A stretch of DNA of 64,000 nucleotides, from NCBI GenBank assembly GCA_051208045.1, contig JBPJFY010000012.1:47269-111268 (forward strand), in the 5' to 3' direction. The notes beneath the pieces are model-generated. The model was given only the letters and a program-made list of their open reading frames with translations. It searched no databases and was not told the DNA's origin. This DNA is from LZORAL124-50-18 sp051208045. Lineage in GTDB: Bacteria; Pseudomonadota; Gammaproteobacteria; Pseudomonadales; Oleiphilaceae. The position numbers and the translations under genes are program-made. Of this stretch, positions 17,562 through 26,949 are shown in pieces (within the stretch, counting starts at the first letter, position 1; each line of letters starts with the position of its first letter).

Positions 17562-19721
17562 TTACACTGCCTGCAAATTTGCGTAGGACAGCACCAACCA
17601 CTTGCTTCCCTCGGCAAAATTGACCTGAATACGCGCATGTGGACCCTGGCCCTCGCAATTCATCACCACGCCTTCGCCAAACTTCTGGTGCATCACACGC
17701 TGCCCCAGTTGAAAGCCGGTTTGCGCCATGCCGCCGGATTCAAAAGGCGACGGTGCGGCGAGGCTGGTCGGCACGGCGCGCGTGCCCTTCAGACGCACTT
17801 CCGCAATGCAGCTGGACGGCACTTCCCGGATAAACCGCGACGGACTGTGGTAGTGCTCCTGCCCCCACAACCGCCGGCTTTCCGCATAGGACAACACCAG
17901 CTTGGTCATGGCCCGAGTCATGCCAACATAGCAAAGTCGCCGCTCCTCTGCCATACGCCCTGGCTCTTCCGCAGACAGGTTGTGTGGGAACAACCCCTCC
18001 TCCATGCCCACGAGGAACACATAGGGAAACTCCAGCCCTTTCGCCGAGTGGAGGGTCATAAGCTGCACACTGTCTTCATGAGCGTCTGCCTGCACATCGC
18101 CCGCATCCAGTGCCGTTTGGGCAATGAAGGCCGCCAGCGGGGTGGTGTCCTCGTCCGGCTCAAAGTCCCGGGTCGCATTCACCAGTTCTTTCAGGTTCTC
18201 GACTTTGGCCTCCCCACGCTCGCCTTTTTCGGTCGCGTGATATTCCAGTAAATCGGTACCTTCCAACACATTTTCCACCAATGCAGACAGGCTCAGGTCT
18301 TCATGATCCACGGAAAGCGCGTCAATCAGGTCAACAAATCCCTGCACTGCTTTTTTGGCCCGGCCACTCAACAGATTTTGCTCCAAACTCATCGCAATGG
18401 CTTGCCACAGCGAGCTGCTGTGTGCCTGGGCACAGGCCCGGAGCTGTTCCAGCGTTTTCGCACCAATGCCACGCGGCGGCACATTGATGACCCGTTCCAG
18501 AGCGGCATCATCATGGGAGAAGTGAATCAGGCGCAGGTAGGCCAGCGCGTTTTTGATTTCGGCACGATCATAAAAGCGCAGTCCACCATACACGCGATAA
18601 GCCACCCCCTGACGCAACAACGCTTCTTCGATGACGCGGGACTGCGCATTCGACCGGTAAAGAATGGCGATGTCATCCAGCCGACAACCCTCCGTTTCCA
18701 CGTGGTCGCGCAGTCGGTCACACACATAATTGGCTTCATCCTGCTCATTGAACGCCGCATACAGGTCAATCAGATCGCCTTCCGGTCCGTCGGTCCACAA
18801 GTTCTTGCCCAGACGATCGGGATTCATCGCGATCACGGCATTCGCGGCATTAAGAATGGTGCGCGTGGATCGGTAATTTTGTTCCAGTCGTACCAACTGA
18901 GTGCCGGCAAAATCGTCCTGAAACTGCTGGATGTTCTGAATGCGGGCTCCCCGCCACCCATAAATGGACTGGTCATCATCCCCCACAATGGTCACAGGCA
19001 CACGGCTGCCAGCCAATACCCGCAGCCAGGCATACTGAATGGTATTGGTGTCCTGAAACTCATCCACCAGAATATGGCCGAATCGGCGCTGATAGTGATC
19101 GAGAAGATCGGGCTTTTTCAGCCACAGCTCGTGACTGCGCAATAACAGCTCACCAAAATCCACCACACCGGCGCGATCGCAGTAGGCCTCATAGATTTCG
19201 TACAACGTGGCCATGGTTTTGGCATACAGATCGTTGCCTTTCTGGGAGTGCGCGGCGCGAACCCCTTCATCTTTGCAGCTGTTGATAAAGCCCTGGATCT
19301 GTCGGGCGGGCCATTTACTCTCATCCAGCCCCTTTTCCCGCACAATGCGCTTGATGACACGAAGCTGGTCATCAGAATCCAGAATCTGGAAGTTTTCCGG
19401 TAGTGCCGCATCCCGCCAATGGGCGCGCAGCAGGCGGTGAGCAATGCCATGGAACGTGCCAAACCACATGCCTCGCGTGTTGATACCCAGCAATTCTTCA
19501 ATTCGGCCCCGCATTTCACGGGCAGCCTTGTTCGTAAAGGTCAACGCCATAATGCTGCTGGGCGTTTTCTGCTCGACCTGGATCAGCCAGGCAATTCGAT
19601 GTACCAGTACGCGGGTTTTACCACTGCCCGCCCCGGCCAGAACCAGCAAAGGGTGCGTGGGAGCAGACACCGCTTCGCGCTGCGCATCATTCAAGCCATC
19701 CAGAATTGGTGACACATCCAT
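17562..19721 (-). CDS. uvrD: DNA helicase II UvrD
   Basis: A 719-residue superfamily 1 helicase, the usual UvrD length. Walker A LAGAGSGKT is at residues 29-36. The DEFQDTN motif II, GDDDQSIYGWRGA motif III, LEQNYRSTRTIL motif IV and VQLMTLHSAKGLEFPYVFLVGMEEGLFPH (motif V) follow in order. The C-terminus ends in the WLVLSYANLQAV type. It unwinds DNA in mismatch and nucleotide-excision repair. It starts MDVSPILDGLNDAQREAV, as E. coli UvrD does. I see no LexA box (CTGT-N8-ACAG) in the upstream gap. Confidence 0.97.
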   Translation of the reverse strand: MDVSPILDGLNDAQREAVSAPTHPLLVLAGAGSGKTRVLVHRIAWLIQVEQKTPSSIMALTFTNKAAREMRGRIEELLGINTRGMWFGTFHGIAHRLLRAHWRDAALPENFQILDSDDQLRVIKRIVREKGLDESKWPARQIQGFINSCKDEGVRAAHSQKGNDLYAKTMATLYEIYEAYCDRAGVVDFGELLLRSHELWLKKPDLLDHYQRRFGHILVDEFQDTNTIQYAWLRVLAGSRVPVTIVGDDDQSIYGWRGARIQNIQQFQDDFAGTQLVRLEQNYRSTRTILNAANAVIAMNPDRLGKNLWTDGPEGDLIDLYAAFNEQDEANYVCDRLRDHVETEGCRLDDIAILYRSNAQSRVIEEALLRQGVAYRVYGGLRFYDRAEIKNALAYLRLIHFSHDDAALERVINVPPRGIGAKTLEQLRACAQAHSSSLWQAIAMSLEQNLLSGRAKKAVQGFVDLIDALSVDHEDLSLSALVENVLEGTDLLEYHATEKGERGEAKVENLKELVNATRDFEPDEDTTPLAAFIAQTALDAGDVQADAHEDSVQLMTLHSAKGLEFPYVFLVGMEEGLFPHNLSAEEPGRMAEERRLCYVGMTRAMTKLVLSYAESRRLWGQEHYHSPSRFIREVPSSCIAEVRLKGTRAVPTSLAAPSPFESGGMAQTGFQLGQRVMHQKFGEGVVMNCEGQGPHARIQVNFAEGSKWLVLSYANLQAV

Positions 19722-19956
19722 TCAATTTTTCCACAAACATCAGATTGTTAGGTGCCTTTTGCCGGTCACCCATCGCCGGGTAAATTTCAGCAATTCACAC
19801 TATTTCACATTTATACCAATCGGTTATTGTCGATTTTCGAACAATAGGTTTTAATGACACCAATGTCTAATAATGCCATTTAATGTTTGATTTTGTTATT
19901 AATGTTGATCGATTGAGACTGGCGAGACCAACCCCTAAATTGAGACTTTCTCACCC

Positions 19957-22545
19957 ATGAACTCCGCTCGAAAGCATGCGCCTGAATCCAATCAGGCGAC
20001 ACATCAGAGCATCGCAAGGCTACCAAGCGAGGCGGCATTAGACAAACGTTTTCTTTGGATGCAGCGCTGCTATTACGGTCTCATCCTGGTGGGTATCCCT
20101 GTCCTTCTGGGCGCGGCGGGGGCAGGCCTATCGGAAGCCACCCCCTGGTTCACCTACGGGGCCGGCTTACTCCTGATGGCAGCACTCCTGAGCCTGAATT
20201 TCACCCTCTATCACAGCGATCAGGCGGTGAGCCGCACCCGAAAGCTGCTGGACAGTCACGTCACCGGATTTATCAATCGCTCTCAGCAGAAAATTCGCTA
20301 CCTGACCGGCCAGCTCAGCGAGGAGAGCCGGGAGCGAAAAGAAATCGAACAGAAGTTGCTGCACATCGAGTCTGACGCGCGACTGCACCTGAACGAGCGC
20401 ACCCGCCAGCTTTCTGAAACCAACGAATTGCTGAACCAGCAGATCAAACTGCGGCAGAACATCAGCGACGCCCTGGCCCGCTCCCAAACACGACTGTCCC
20501 AGGCCATTGAAGCGTCAAACCTGGGGCTGTGGGACTGGGATCTGGTGAGCCAGACGCTCTATCAGTCGCCGTTTGAAGGCATTTTTACCCAGCGGGAAAT
20601 GTCCTCCCGGGACTACCTGCACCAACTGAAGCGCCTGGTACACCCGGAAGATTATGCTGAGGTACAGGCCGCCATTGGCGACTATATCAATCATCAGTCC
20701 GAACAGTTCAAGATGTGCTACCGCGTGTATCATGTGGAATCCAATCAATGGTATTGGATTGAGGATCAGGGCAAGGCCGTCAATCGTAACGGCGCGGGCC
20801 ATGTGCTGCGCATGCTGGGCACCCGCCGTAACATCACGGAAGAGCGCCACCGGCAGGAGCAGCTGCAACTCACCCAGTCCGTCTACGATCAGACCAGTGA
20901 AGGCATTTTTGTGCTCAACCACCGCTTTCAGGTGGTCTCGGTGAATCAGGCCTTCCGCCGCATCATTGGTTATGACGAAAGCGAGCTGCTGGGAAAAAAC
21001 TGGCTGGACATCAGCCACACGCCGCAAAAAAACAAAGTGTTCAAGCAGGCACGCATCAAACTGGCCGAGTCAGGGTACTGGGAAGCCGAATTGTTCGAAA
21101 AGAACAAAGCCGGACAGTACTTCCCGATGCGCGTTCAGGTGAATACCATTCAGGTCAAATCGTCCGGTGCCAATTACTTTGCGGGCCTCGTGTCCGATCA
21201 GACGAGTCACAAGGAAGCTGACGAAAAACTGCGCTACCTGTTGAACTACGATGACCTGACCGGCCTCGCCAACCGCACGCTGTTCAAAGACCGGATGCAC
21301 AGTGCCCTGGTGCGCGCACGCAATGGGGTGGCACGCTTTGCCTTGCTGTGCGTGGACATCGACCGTTTCAAGCACATCAACCAGAACCTCGGCCACGAAC
21401 ATGCAGACACGCTGCTCAAGCACTTTGCCTCCCGTCTGTCTTTTGCCATGAATCAGGCCGATACGGTGGCCAGACTGGGGGATGACGAGTTTGCCATCAT
21501 TCTACCCGGCATCAATCGTGATGACGTCGGCCTCGCTGCCCGGCAGATTCTGCGGGAGGTCACCAAACCCTACCACATTGATCACCAGGAACTGCTGATT
21601 GCTGCCAGTATCGGTATTACCCTCTTTCCCTCCGATGGCAGGGAGATTCCGCAGCTGCTCAAGCAGGCCTCCATTGCCGTACGACAGGCGAAATACCTGG
21701 GGGGCAACAATTATCAGTTTTACAGCCGGGAACTGAAGGACATCTCCAAATTCCGCATCAGCGTGGAAAGCGACTTGCGCAAAGCCCTGCGACAGGGCGA
21801 GCTGGAGGTGTACTATCAGCCCAAGCTGGCGCTCGCAACGCAACGGATTGAATCCGTGGAAGCACTGGTGCGCTGGAACCACCCCAATCGAGGGATGATT
21901 CACCCCTCTGATTTCGTGAACATTGCCGAAGAGAGCGGTCTCATTTCTGACATTGGCGTGAATGTCATGACTGCCGCCTGCAAACAGGCCAAACTCTGGC
22001 TGGATGCGGGCCTGGGCGCAATCAGCGTCGCCATTAATCTGTCTGCCTACCAGTTGCGGCAGGACAATGTCGTCGCGCAAGTGCAGAATATTCTGCAGGA
22101 AACCCAGCTGCCCCCGGAACTGGTGGAACTGGAGCTGACGGAAAGTGCGATCATCGAAAATGTGCAGGCCTCTGCGGCGCTTTTGCAGCGCTTCAGCGCG
22201 ATGGGCATCCGGCTTTCCGTGGACGACTTCGGCACAGGGTACTCTTCGTTCAGCTATCTGCGAAGATTGCCTGTGTCGTCACTCAAGATTGATCGCAGTT
22301 TTGTGCGTGATGTGGATGCCTCCGAGGAAGATGCTGCCATCTGCCAGGCCATCATTGCACTGGCACAAACCCTGAAGCTCAAAGTCGTCGCCGAAGGCGT
22401 GGAAAATAAAGCCCAGTTACAGTTTCTGCAAAAGGCCAGATGCGACCTCGTGCAGGGCTACTACCTCTCCAAACCCCTGAATCATCAGCAGATGACGGAA
22501 CTGCTGAAGAAACAAATCACCACCCAGCAGCCCTTGATCCAGTAG
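19957..22545 (+). CDS. Membrane PAS-GGDEF-EAL signalling protein (c-di-GMP turnover)
   Basis: 862 residues. Two membrane segments (about 37-80) are followed by a coiled coil (about 105-175), PAS/PAC (about 180-290), a second PAS (about 305-415), GGDEF (about 430-590) and EAL (about 605-850). The active-site text of the cyclase domain is GDDEF at 508-512 rather than GGDEF, and the inhibitory-site arginine upstream is replaced (NQAD). The EAL domain has an intact EAL (635-637), with NLSAYQLRQ and VDDFGTGYSSFSYLRRLP. The protein is therefore most likely a c-di-GMP phosphodiesterase whose degenerate cyclase domain is regulatory. The HD-GYP enzyme 0.5 kb downstream would act on the same messenger. 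Confidence 0.92.
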   Translation: MNSARKHAPESNQATHQSIARLPSEAALDKRFLWMQRCYYGLILVGIPVLLGAAGAGLSEATPWFTYGAGLLLMAALLSLNFTLYHSDQAVSRTRKLLDSHVTGFINRSQQKIRYLTGQLSEESRERKEIEQKLLHIESDARLHLNERTRQLSETNELLNQQIKLRQNISDALARSQTRLSQAIEASNLGLWDWDLVSQTLYQSPFEGIFTQREMSSRDYLHQLKRLVHPEDYAEVQAAIGDYINHQSEQFKMCYRVYHVESNQWYWIEDQGKAVNRNGAGHVLRMLGTRRNITEERHRQEQLQLTQSVYDQTSEGIFVLNHRFQVVSVNQAFRRIIGYDESELLGKNWLDISHTPQKNKVFKQARIKLAESGYWEAELFEKNKAGQYFPMRVQVNTIQVKSSGANYFAGLVSDQTSHKEADEKLRYLLNYDDLTGLANRTLFKDRMHSALVRARNGVARFALLCVDIDRFKHINQNLGHEHADTLLKHFASRLSFAMNQADTVARLGDDEFAIILPGINRDDVGLAARQILREVTKPYHIDHQELLIAASIGITLFPSDGREIPQLLKQASIAVRQAKYLGGNNYQFYSRELKDISKFRISVESDLRKALRQGELEVYYQPKLALATQRIESVEALVRWNHPNRGMIHPSDFVNIAEESGLISDIGVNVMTAACKQAKLWLDAGLGAISVAINLSAYQLRQDNVVAQVQNILQETQLPPELVELELTESAIIENVQASAALLQRFSAMGIRLSVDDFGTGYSSFSYLRRLPVSSLKIDRSFVRDVDASEEDAAICQAIIALAQTLKLKVVAEGVENKAQLQFLQKARCDLVQGYYLSKPLNHQQMTELLKKQITTQQPLIQ

Positions 22546-22598
22546 CCTCACAGGCCTGAATTCATCGAATTTATGGACACCTGCACTAAATATAATCC

Positions 22599-22627
22599 TT
22601 GAGCTGCCTGTCATACAGTTTTAATAT
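22599..22627 (+). promoter_or_regulatory. Sigma-70 promoter for the 72-residue protein gene
   Basis: TTGAGC (22599-22604) and TAATAT (22622-22627) are separated by exactly 17 bp and lie about 80 bp upstream of ATG 22706. An AAGGAG ribosome-binding site follows near 22690. Confidence 0.6.
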
Positions 22628-22705
22628 AGAGCGCATTAAATAAAAAGAAGGTTACCGGGCATTCCCTGGCCAAGCACAAACCTCGATCCAAAGGAGAAGT
22701 GAAAC

Positions 22706-22924
22706 ATGCAGAATAACTATAATGCGCAAAGCTATTCTCACACCGCAGCCCCATCCAAGGTCCAAAGCCAACTACTCGAAATATTCATGGATCTCAACCA
22801 GTACGAGGAAAACATCAAAGACAAAGCCAAAGCCCAACGTAAACTGGCCGCCCGTCGCGCCATAGAGCAGCACTTCGAAAAGAGACAACTGGAGCGCGAA
22901 CTGGAAGACTACTGGGCAGACTAG
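22706..22924 (+). CDS. Small charged helical protein (72 residues), PA3496-like by composition
   Basis: Seventy-two residues. The first half is polar and Gln/Asn/Ser-rich. The second half is a strongly charged helix (KDKAKAQRKLAARRAIEQHF, then LERELEDYW). The ARRAIE...RRLERELEDYW ending resembles the short pseudomonad PA3496-type proteins annotated as putative envelope-integrity proteins, though that is a resemblance by eye. It has a good ribosome-binding site (AAAGGAGAAG) and its own promoter. It lies between two c-di-GMP genes. Confidence 0.75.
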   Translation: MQNNYNAQSYSHTAAPSKVQSQLLEIFMDLNQYEENIKDKAKAQRKLAARRAIEQHFEKRQLERELEDYWAD

Positions 22925-23049
22925 CTTTCCGAAAGTTACCAGGAAATCGCGAGGTGCGCAGCGACTAGCGCGCGCCTCGGTCAATGGCTGAATCCAACGG
23001 TGTGGGCTATCTTGAATAGAGAGCTCACCGAACAGGATTTTTACAAGCC

Positions 23050-24177
23050 ATGACGGATCATATTGATCAGTTCCACAACCTCAATTATGCCGGTTCCCTC
23101 CGGGACAAGGTACAGGTGCTCTACGACAATTTACGGGTACACTACCCGTTTATTACGCGCGTAGCCATTGCCCTGCACGACCCCATCACAGACTTGGTCA
23201 AGACCTTCGTCTACGTCGCCGAAAAAGACACGCCTTTACCCCATTACCAGGCACGACTGTCGGACGCACACTCGCTGAAACAAACCGCAGAACTGGATGA
23301 ACCTCGCCTGATCAATGACCTCAGTTCGCTCACGGACAGCCACCAGAAACACACGCAAGCGTTACTGGAGGCCGGCTATCTTGCCAGCTATACCATTCCC
23401 ATGGTGTTCAACGACCACTTGCTGGGATTTGTGTTCTTCAACGCTGACCAGAAAAATGTGTTTGATGAAAAAAACATGTCTGAGATGGACATGGTTGCCC
23501 ATATGATCACACTGTTGATCTACAACGAAAAGTCCAACATCAAAACCCTCACAGCCACCGTCAAGTCTGCCCTGGATCTCACCCACTCCCGCGATCCGGA
23601 AACCGGCTCTCACCTGGAACGCATGTCTCGCTACGCCCGCATCATTGCCAATGAGCTGGCGGACCAATACCACCTGACGGATGATGTGATCGAGCACATT
23701 TACCTCTTTGCGCCGTTGCATGATTTGGGCAAGCTGAAAACGCCGGACAAAATTCTGCTGAAATCCGCCAAATTGACGGACGATGAGTTTGAAATCATGA
23801 AATGCCATCCCTCGGACGGCCTCGCCATCATCAACAAATTACTGGACAATTTTGGCCTGAACGGCGTGGGCCACGTGGATATTCTGCGAAACATTGCGCA
23901 CTACCACCACGAGTGCCTGGATGGCTCAGGCTACCCCAGCGGCATCAGCGGCGAATCCATTCCCATTGAAGCTCGCATTGTCACCGTGGCGGATATTTTC
24001 GACGCGCTCACCAGCACCCGCCCCTACAAAGATGCCTGGCCAATGGCAGAGGCATTTGCTCACTTGCGCACATTGGCGGGGAATAAACTGGATGCCCAAT
24101 GCGTCGAAGCCTTGATTAAAAACCAGGAACAAGTGGCCCTGATTATGGAACGGTTCAAAGAAAACGAGTACGGGTAA
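23050..24177 (+). CDS. HD-GYP domain cyclic-di-GMP phosphodiesterase with N-terminal GAF-like domain
   Basis: 375 residues. The N-terminal 165 or so have a GAF-like pattern (VLYDNLRVHYPFITRVAIAL; YLASYTIPMVFNDHLLGFVFF). The C-terminal part is an HD-GYP domain with its metal ligands: H-x3 in GSHLERMSRYARIIA, HDLGK at 224-228, and HHECLDGSGYP with GYP at 294-296, followed by IVTVADIFDALTSTRPYK. All diagnostic residues are present, so it is expected to be an active c-di-GMP phosphodiesterase in the cytoplasm, controlled by the sensor domain. It follows the PAS-GGDEF-EAL protein and a small gene on the same strand. Confidence 0.93.
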   Translation: MTDHIDQFHNLNYAGSLRDKVQVLYDNLRVHYPFITRVAIALHDPITDLVKTFVYVAEKDTPLPHYQARLSDAHSLKQTAELDEPRLINDLSSLTDSHQKHTQALLEAGYLASYTIPMVFNDHLLGFVFFNADQKNVFDEKNMSEMDMVAHMITLLIYNEKSNIKTLTATVKSALDLTHSRDPETGSHLERMSRYARIIANELADQYHLTDDVIEHIYLFAPLHDLGKLKTPDKILLKSAKLTDDEFEIMKCHPSDGLAIINKLLDNFGLNGVGHVDILRNIAHYHHECLDGSGYPSGISGESIPIEARIVTVADIFDALTSTRPYKDAWPMAEAFAHLRTLAGNKLDAQCVEALIKNQEQVALIMERFKENEYG

Positions 24178-24313
24178 CCACCATCACACAAAATCGTCGA
24201 ATTTGCGCAACCTTGTCTATACTCAATAAAGTGCCAATGACGGAAAGTCGTAGCGTCTTCTGCAACTGATGTCATTGCCCAACCAATAAGCCTAACAACA
24301 GGAGCACGTGACC

Positions 24314-24490
24314 ATGTCTGGCAAGCTACTCTCCCTGCAGGAAGTCTGCGCTTTACTGGATAAGCCCGAAGTGACCGTCAAACGCTACGCACGGGAAAGC
24401 TTACTTCCCTCCGTGAAAGAAGGAAGCGAGTTAAAGTTCCCGGAAGACGCGGTGCTTCGCTACATCGAAATTGAAAAGAAGTTGAAATAG
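24314..24490 (+). CDS. Small MerR/excisionase-like helix-turn-helix protein
   Basis: Fifty-eight residues. The layout LLSLQEVCALLDKPEVTVKRYARESLLPSVKEGSELKFPEDAV... (begins SGKLLSLQEVCALLDKPEVT) is the winged helix-turn-helix of excisionase or MerR DNA-binding domains: helix, turn, recognition helix with VKRYARE, then a wing with LKFP. It is a lone DNA-binding domain with no effector part. AGGAG lies 9 bases before ATG 24314 but only 3 before the in-frame GTG 24308, so ATG is used. No integrase or phage genes are near, so a role as a host regulator is more likely than an excisionase. Confidence 0.8.
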   Translation: MSGKLLSLQEVCALLDKPEVTVKRYARESLLPSVKEGSELKFPEDAVLRYIEIEKKLK

Positions 24491-24499
24491 CCGTACAAC

Positions 24500-24518
24500 G
24501 GGCGCCTGACTGGCGCCC
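24500..24518. terminator. Hairpin between convergent small genes
   Basis: GGGCGCC (24500-24506) and GGCGCCC (24512-24518) form a perfect 7-bp stem with a TGACT loop. It lies between the stop codons of two convergent genes and could act on both strands. The T-run after it is weak. Confidence 0.6.
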
Positions 24519-24760
24519 TATTGAATGGCGAGCACCACAGACTTTGCCATCAGCTTCTTAATCTTGGCCATTGCTTTGACCTGGGGGTTCTCCTTATCAA
24601 CCAGCTCCACCACCTCACCTTCCTGATAACCTCTGGTATCCATCCTGTGATAAATCTCTTCTCCGGCTTCGAGATACCCAACACCTGTGTAAACAATAGG
24701 CTCGCCGGCAAAAGCAAACAGCGGCATAGTTAACAGTACTGCCAAAAATGTTTTACGCAT
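24518..24760 (-). CDS. Small exported protein (80 residues), unknown function
   Basis: Begins MRKTFLAVLLTMPLFAFAGEPIVYTGVGYL, a clear signal peptide with a probable cut after AFA. The mature part of about 62 residues is charged and ends in a lysine-rich KAMAKIKKLMAKSVVLAIQ. I start at ATG 24760, where the signal peptide begins, rather than at 24850. I do not recognise the family. It sits just downstream of ilvM on the same strand, 90 bp away, so it may be cotranscribed with ilvGM. Confidence 0.6.
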   Translation of the reverse strand: MRKTFLAVLLTMPLFAFAGEPIVYTGVGYLEAGEEIYHRMDTRGYQEGEVVELVDKENPQVKAMAKIKKLMAKSVVLAIQ

Positions 24761-24850
24761 GATCACTACTCTGAATCCTTTTCTCTGAAACAATGATGCA
24801 GTGCGCCTAAAGATAGAAAAATCTCCATCAATTTGCAACGACACTTTCAC

Positions 24851-25138
24851 TCAGGCTGTCGCACGCACGGGAGCCTGCGCCCGTTCGGCCAGATCAACCC
24901 CAGACACTTCCTGCAATTTTTCCAGCTGCGCCATCAGGTTACGCACGCATCGCTCACCCACCAGGGTCAGATTCAGCGACACCGAGCCTTCGTGGTCCTG
25001 CGCATTCATGCTCTGAATCTGAAATCCCCGCACGCGCACCACGCGAAGCAATCGCTCATACGCGCCCGGTTGTGCCCGGAAGCGACAGTTCAACGAAATC
25101 GTCCGGGCGATCCCGGTGTGGTTTGGCTGGCTACTCAT
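24851..25138 (-). CDS. ilvM: Acetolactate synthase II small subunit (IlvM-like ACT protein)
   Basis: A 95-residue single ACT domain of the length of E. coli IlvM (87). The pattern R-x-R-x2-P-G-A-Y-ERLLRVVRVRGFQIQSMNAQ followed by SVSLNLTLVGERCVRNLMAQLEKLQEV is the beta-alpha-beta ACT fold. Its ATG overlaps the ilvG stop (ATGA) and AGGAG lies inside the end of ilvG, so the two are translationally coupled. It stabilises and activates the large subunit. The IlvM type is usually insensitive to valine feedback, unlike IlvN/IlvH; that is family knowledge. Confidence 0.9.
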   Translation of the reverse strand: MSSQPNHTGIARTISLNCRFRAQPGAYERLLRVVRVRGFQIQSMNAQDHEGSVSLNLTLVGERCVRNLMAQLEKLQEVSGVDLAERAQAPVRATA

Positions 25139-26853
25139 TGGATGGCTCCTGTATTTACCGTTGATTGATGCGTAACGGACGGCTCAAGCATCTCGCGATT
25201 CGCCGCCCCGGGTTTTACGATGGGCCAGACATTTTCTTCCTGATCAATCGCAACATGCAGCAACATCGCCCCCGGATACGCAAACAGCGTTTCGATCCCG
25301 CGACGAATTTCATTACTGCGCGTGACTTTGAGCGCATTCATCCCGAACGCACGCGCCACTTCAGAAAACTCTGGGTTATCCGACAGATCTACCTCGCTGT
25401 AGCGCCGGTCATAAAACAACTCCTGCTGCTGTCGCACCATGCCGAGATAGGCGTTATCCATGACGATGACTTTCAACGGTAACCCATACCGCTTGATCGT
25501 CGCCAACTCCTGGAGATTCATCATGAACGAACCATCGCCAGAAACATTCACCACCGGTCTGTCGGGGTGGGCCAATTGCGCGCCGATCGCCGCCGGCAAA
25601 CCATACCCCATGGTGCCCAGGCCACCGCTGCTGAGATGACAGCCTGGGTCTGAAAACGCAAAATGCTGTGCCACCCACATTTGATGCTGACCGACATCGC
25701 AGGCCACAATCGTCTGATCTGGCGCAAGGCGAGACAGCGCACTCACAAAGCGCGGCCCGGTGATAGTGGTCACCTCGTCCTCCAGGTTGGCCGCCACGCG
25801 AAATCCCTTCAGTTGCTTCAACGCCATGATCTGCTGACGCCACTCGGCAGGGCTGTAAAATCCGGCAAGCCGGGACAACGCCTCGGAAATCGGTGCATGC
25901 ACCACCACATCCACCGACTTCAGCTTATTCGCCTCTGCCGGATCGCAATCGATATGGATGATGCGCGCATTGGGCGCAAACTGGCGAACGTTGCCGGTTG
26001 CCCGATCATCAAATCGTGCACCAATCACCACCAGTAAATCGCAGGCATCAACGGCCTCATTCGCCGCACGGGACCCATGCATCCCTAACATACCCAGATG
26101 CAGCGGGTCCTTACGCGCCACCGCTCCGATCCCCTTCAGCGTGCACACACTGGGTAATGTTTCCTCAGCCAGCCAGGTGCGCAGCGCTGTGACCGCCTTG
26201 GCAGCAATGACGCCACCGCCAAAGTACACCAGCGGTCGCCGTGACTGCGCGACCAAGGCGGCAGCCTGACTGTGCCAAGCGGGCTCCCCCGCCCCGGTGT
26301 GCCCTGATTTGTCGGGAGCGGTTGAACAGGTCGCCGCATCCGATGCATGTACCGGGGCGAGTAAAACGTCTTTCGGCAGGTCGATCCATACCGGGCCAGG
26401 CCGCCCGGACCGCGCCAGATGAAAGGCCTCATCCAGAATCGTAGGTATGTCGCTTGCGCTGGTCACGAGGTAGCTGTGCTTCACAATGCCCATCGTCATC
26501 CCGAGGATATCTGTCTCCTGAAACGCATCAGTACCTATTAACCCGGCCGGCACCTGACCCGTAATGACCACCAACGGGATCGAGTCCATAAATGCGTTGG
26601 CAACGCCGGTAATCAGATTGGTTGCTCCGGGTCCGGAAGTGGCCATACACACCCCGACGTCGCCACTGGCCCGTGCATAGCCATCCGCCGCCAGCGCACA
26701 CGCCTGCTCGTGACGACAGAGAATGTGCTGAATGTTTTCCCCGGCGTCTACCAAAGCATCATAGACCGGCATAATGCATCCGCCCGGGTAGCCAAACAGT
26801 GTTTTTACCTGATGTTTCTGCAGTCCGGCGATAATCGCCTGAGCCCCATTCAT
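25135..26853 (-). CDS. ilvG: Acetolactate synthase II large subunit (IlvG)
   Basis: A 572-residue thiamine-diphosphate enzyme that makes acetolactate or acetohydroxybutyrate in branched-chain amino acid synthesis. The catalytic glutamate lies in HILCRHEQACALAADGYARA, and the diphosphate-metal motif in SGDGSFMMNLQELATIKRYGLPLKVIVMDN (GDG...N). The opening text QAIIAGLQKHQVKTLFGYPGG is standard. ATG 26853 is preferred over 26859, because the GAGGAG site abuts 26859 but lies 7 bases from 26853. It is expressed behind a Val/Leu/Ile attenuator and is coupled to ilvM. No ilvE, ilvD or ilvC follows. Confidence 0.95.
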   Translation of the reverse strand: MNGAQAIIAGLQKHQVKTLFGYPGGCIMPVYDALVDAGENIQHILCRHEQACALAADGYARASGDVGVCMATSGPGATNLITGVANAFMDSIPLVVITGQVPAGLIGTDAFQETDILGMTMGIVKHSYLVTSASDIPTILDEAFHLARSGRPGPVWIDLPKDVLLAPVHASDAATCSTAPDKSGHTGAGEPAWHSQAAALVAQSRRPLVYFGGGVIAAKAVTALRTWLAEETLPSVCTLKGIGAVARKDPLHLGMLGMHGSRAANEAVDACDLLVVIGARFDDRATGNVRQFAPNARIIHIDCDPAEANKLKSVDVVVHAPISEALSRLAGFYSPAEWRQQIMALKQLKGFRVAANLEDEVTTITGPRFVSALSRLAPDQTIVACDVGQHQMWVAQHFAFSDPGCHLSSGGLGTMGYGLPAAIGAQLAHPDRPVVNVSGDGSFMMNLQELATIKRYGLPLKVIVMDNAYLGMVRQQQELFYDRRYSEVDLSDNPEFSEVARAFGMNALKVTRSNEIRRGIETLFAYPGAMLLHVAIDQEENVWPIVKPGAANREMLEPSVTHQSTVNTGAIQ

Positions 26854-26885
26854 GTCCATCTCCTCTGAGTCTGTCGCTCAGGGGC

Positions 26886-26917
26886 AAAAAAAACCCCCGA
26901 GGTTAGTCGGGGGTTTT
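26886..26917 (-). terminator. Attenuator (rho-independent terminator) of the ilvGM operon
   Basis: On the minus strand CCCCCGA (26913-26907) pairs with TCGGGGG (26900-26894) around a CTAACC loop and runs into eight Ts (26893-26886). It lies between the leader peptide gene and ilvG. The 5' arm can alternatively pair with CGGGGG at 26970-26965 inside the leader coding region, which would form an antiterminator. Confidence 0.9.
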
Positions 26918-26949
26918 CCGTGTTAATGATTCTTCAGCAGTTCAATTCC

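Noticed and set aside
19722..19956. LexA operator upstream of uvrD
   Set aside because: No CTGT-N8-ACAG match could be found in the gap; SOS control of this uvrD is not supported by the sequence.
22609..22627. Third Pho box
   Set aside because: CTGTCAT is present but the second half-site (TTTTAAT) does not match, and it coincides with a sigma-70 promoter.
24314..24490. Phage excisionase
   Set aside because: The fold is similar, but no integrase, att site or phage gene is nearby, so it is called a generic small HTH regulator.
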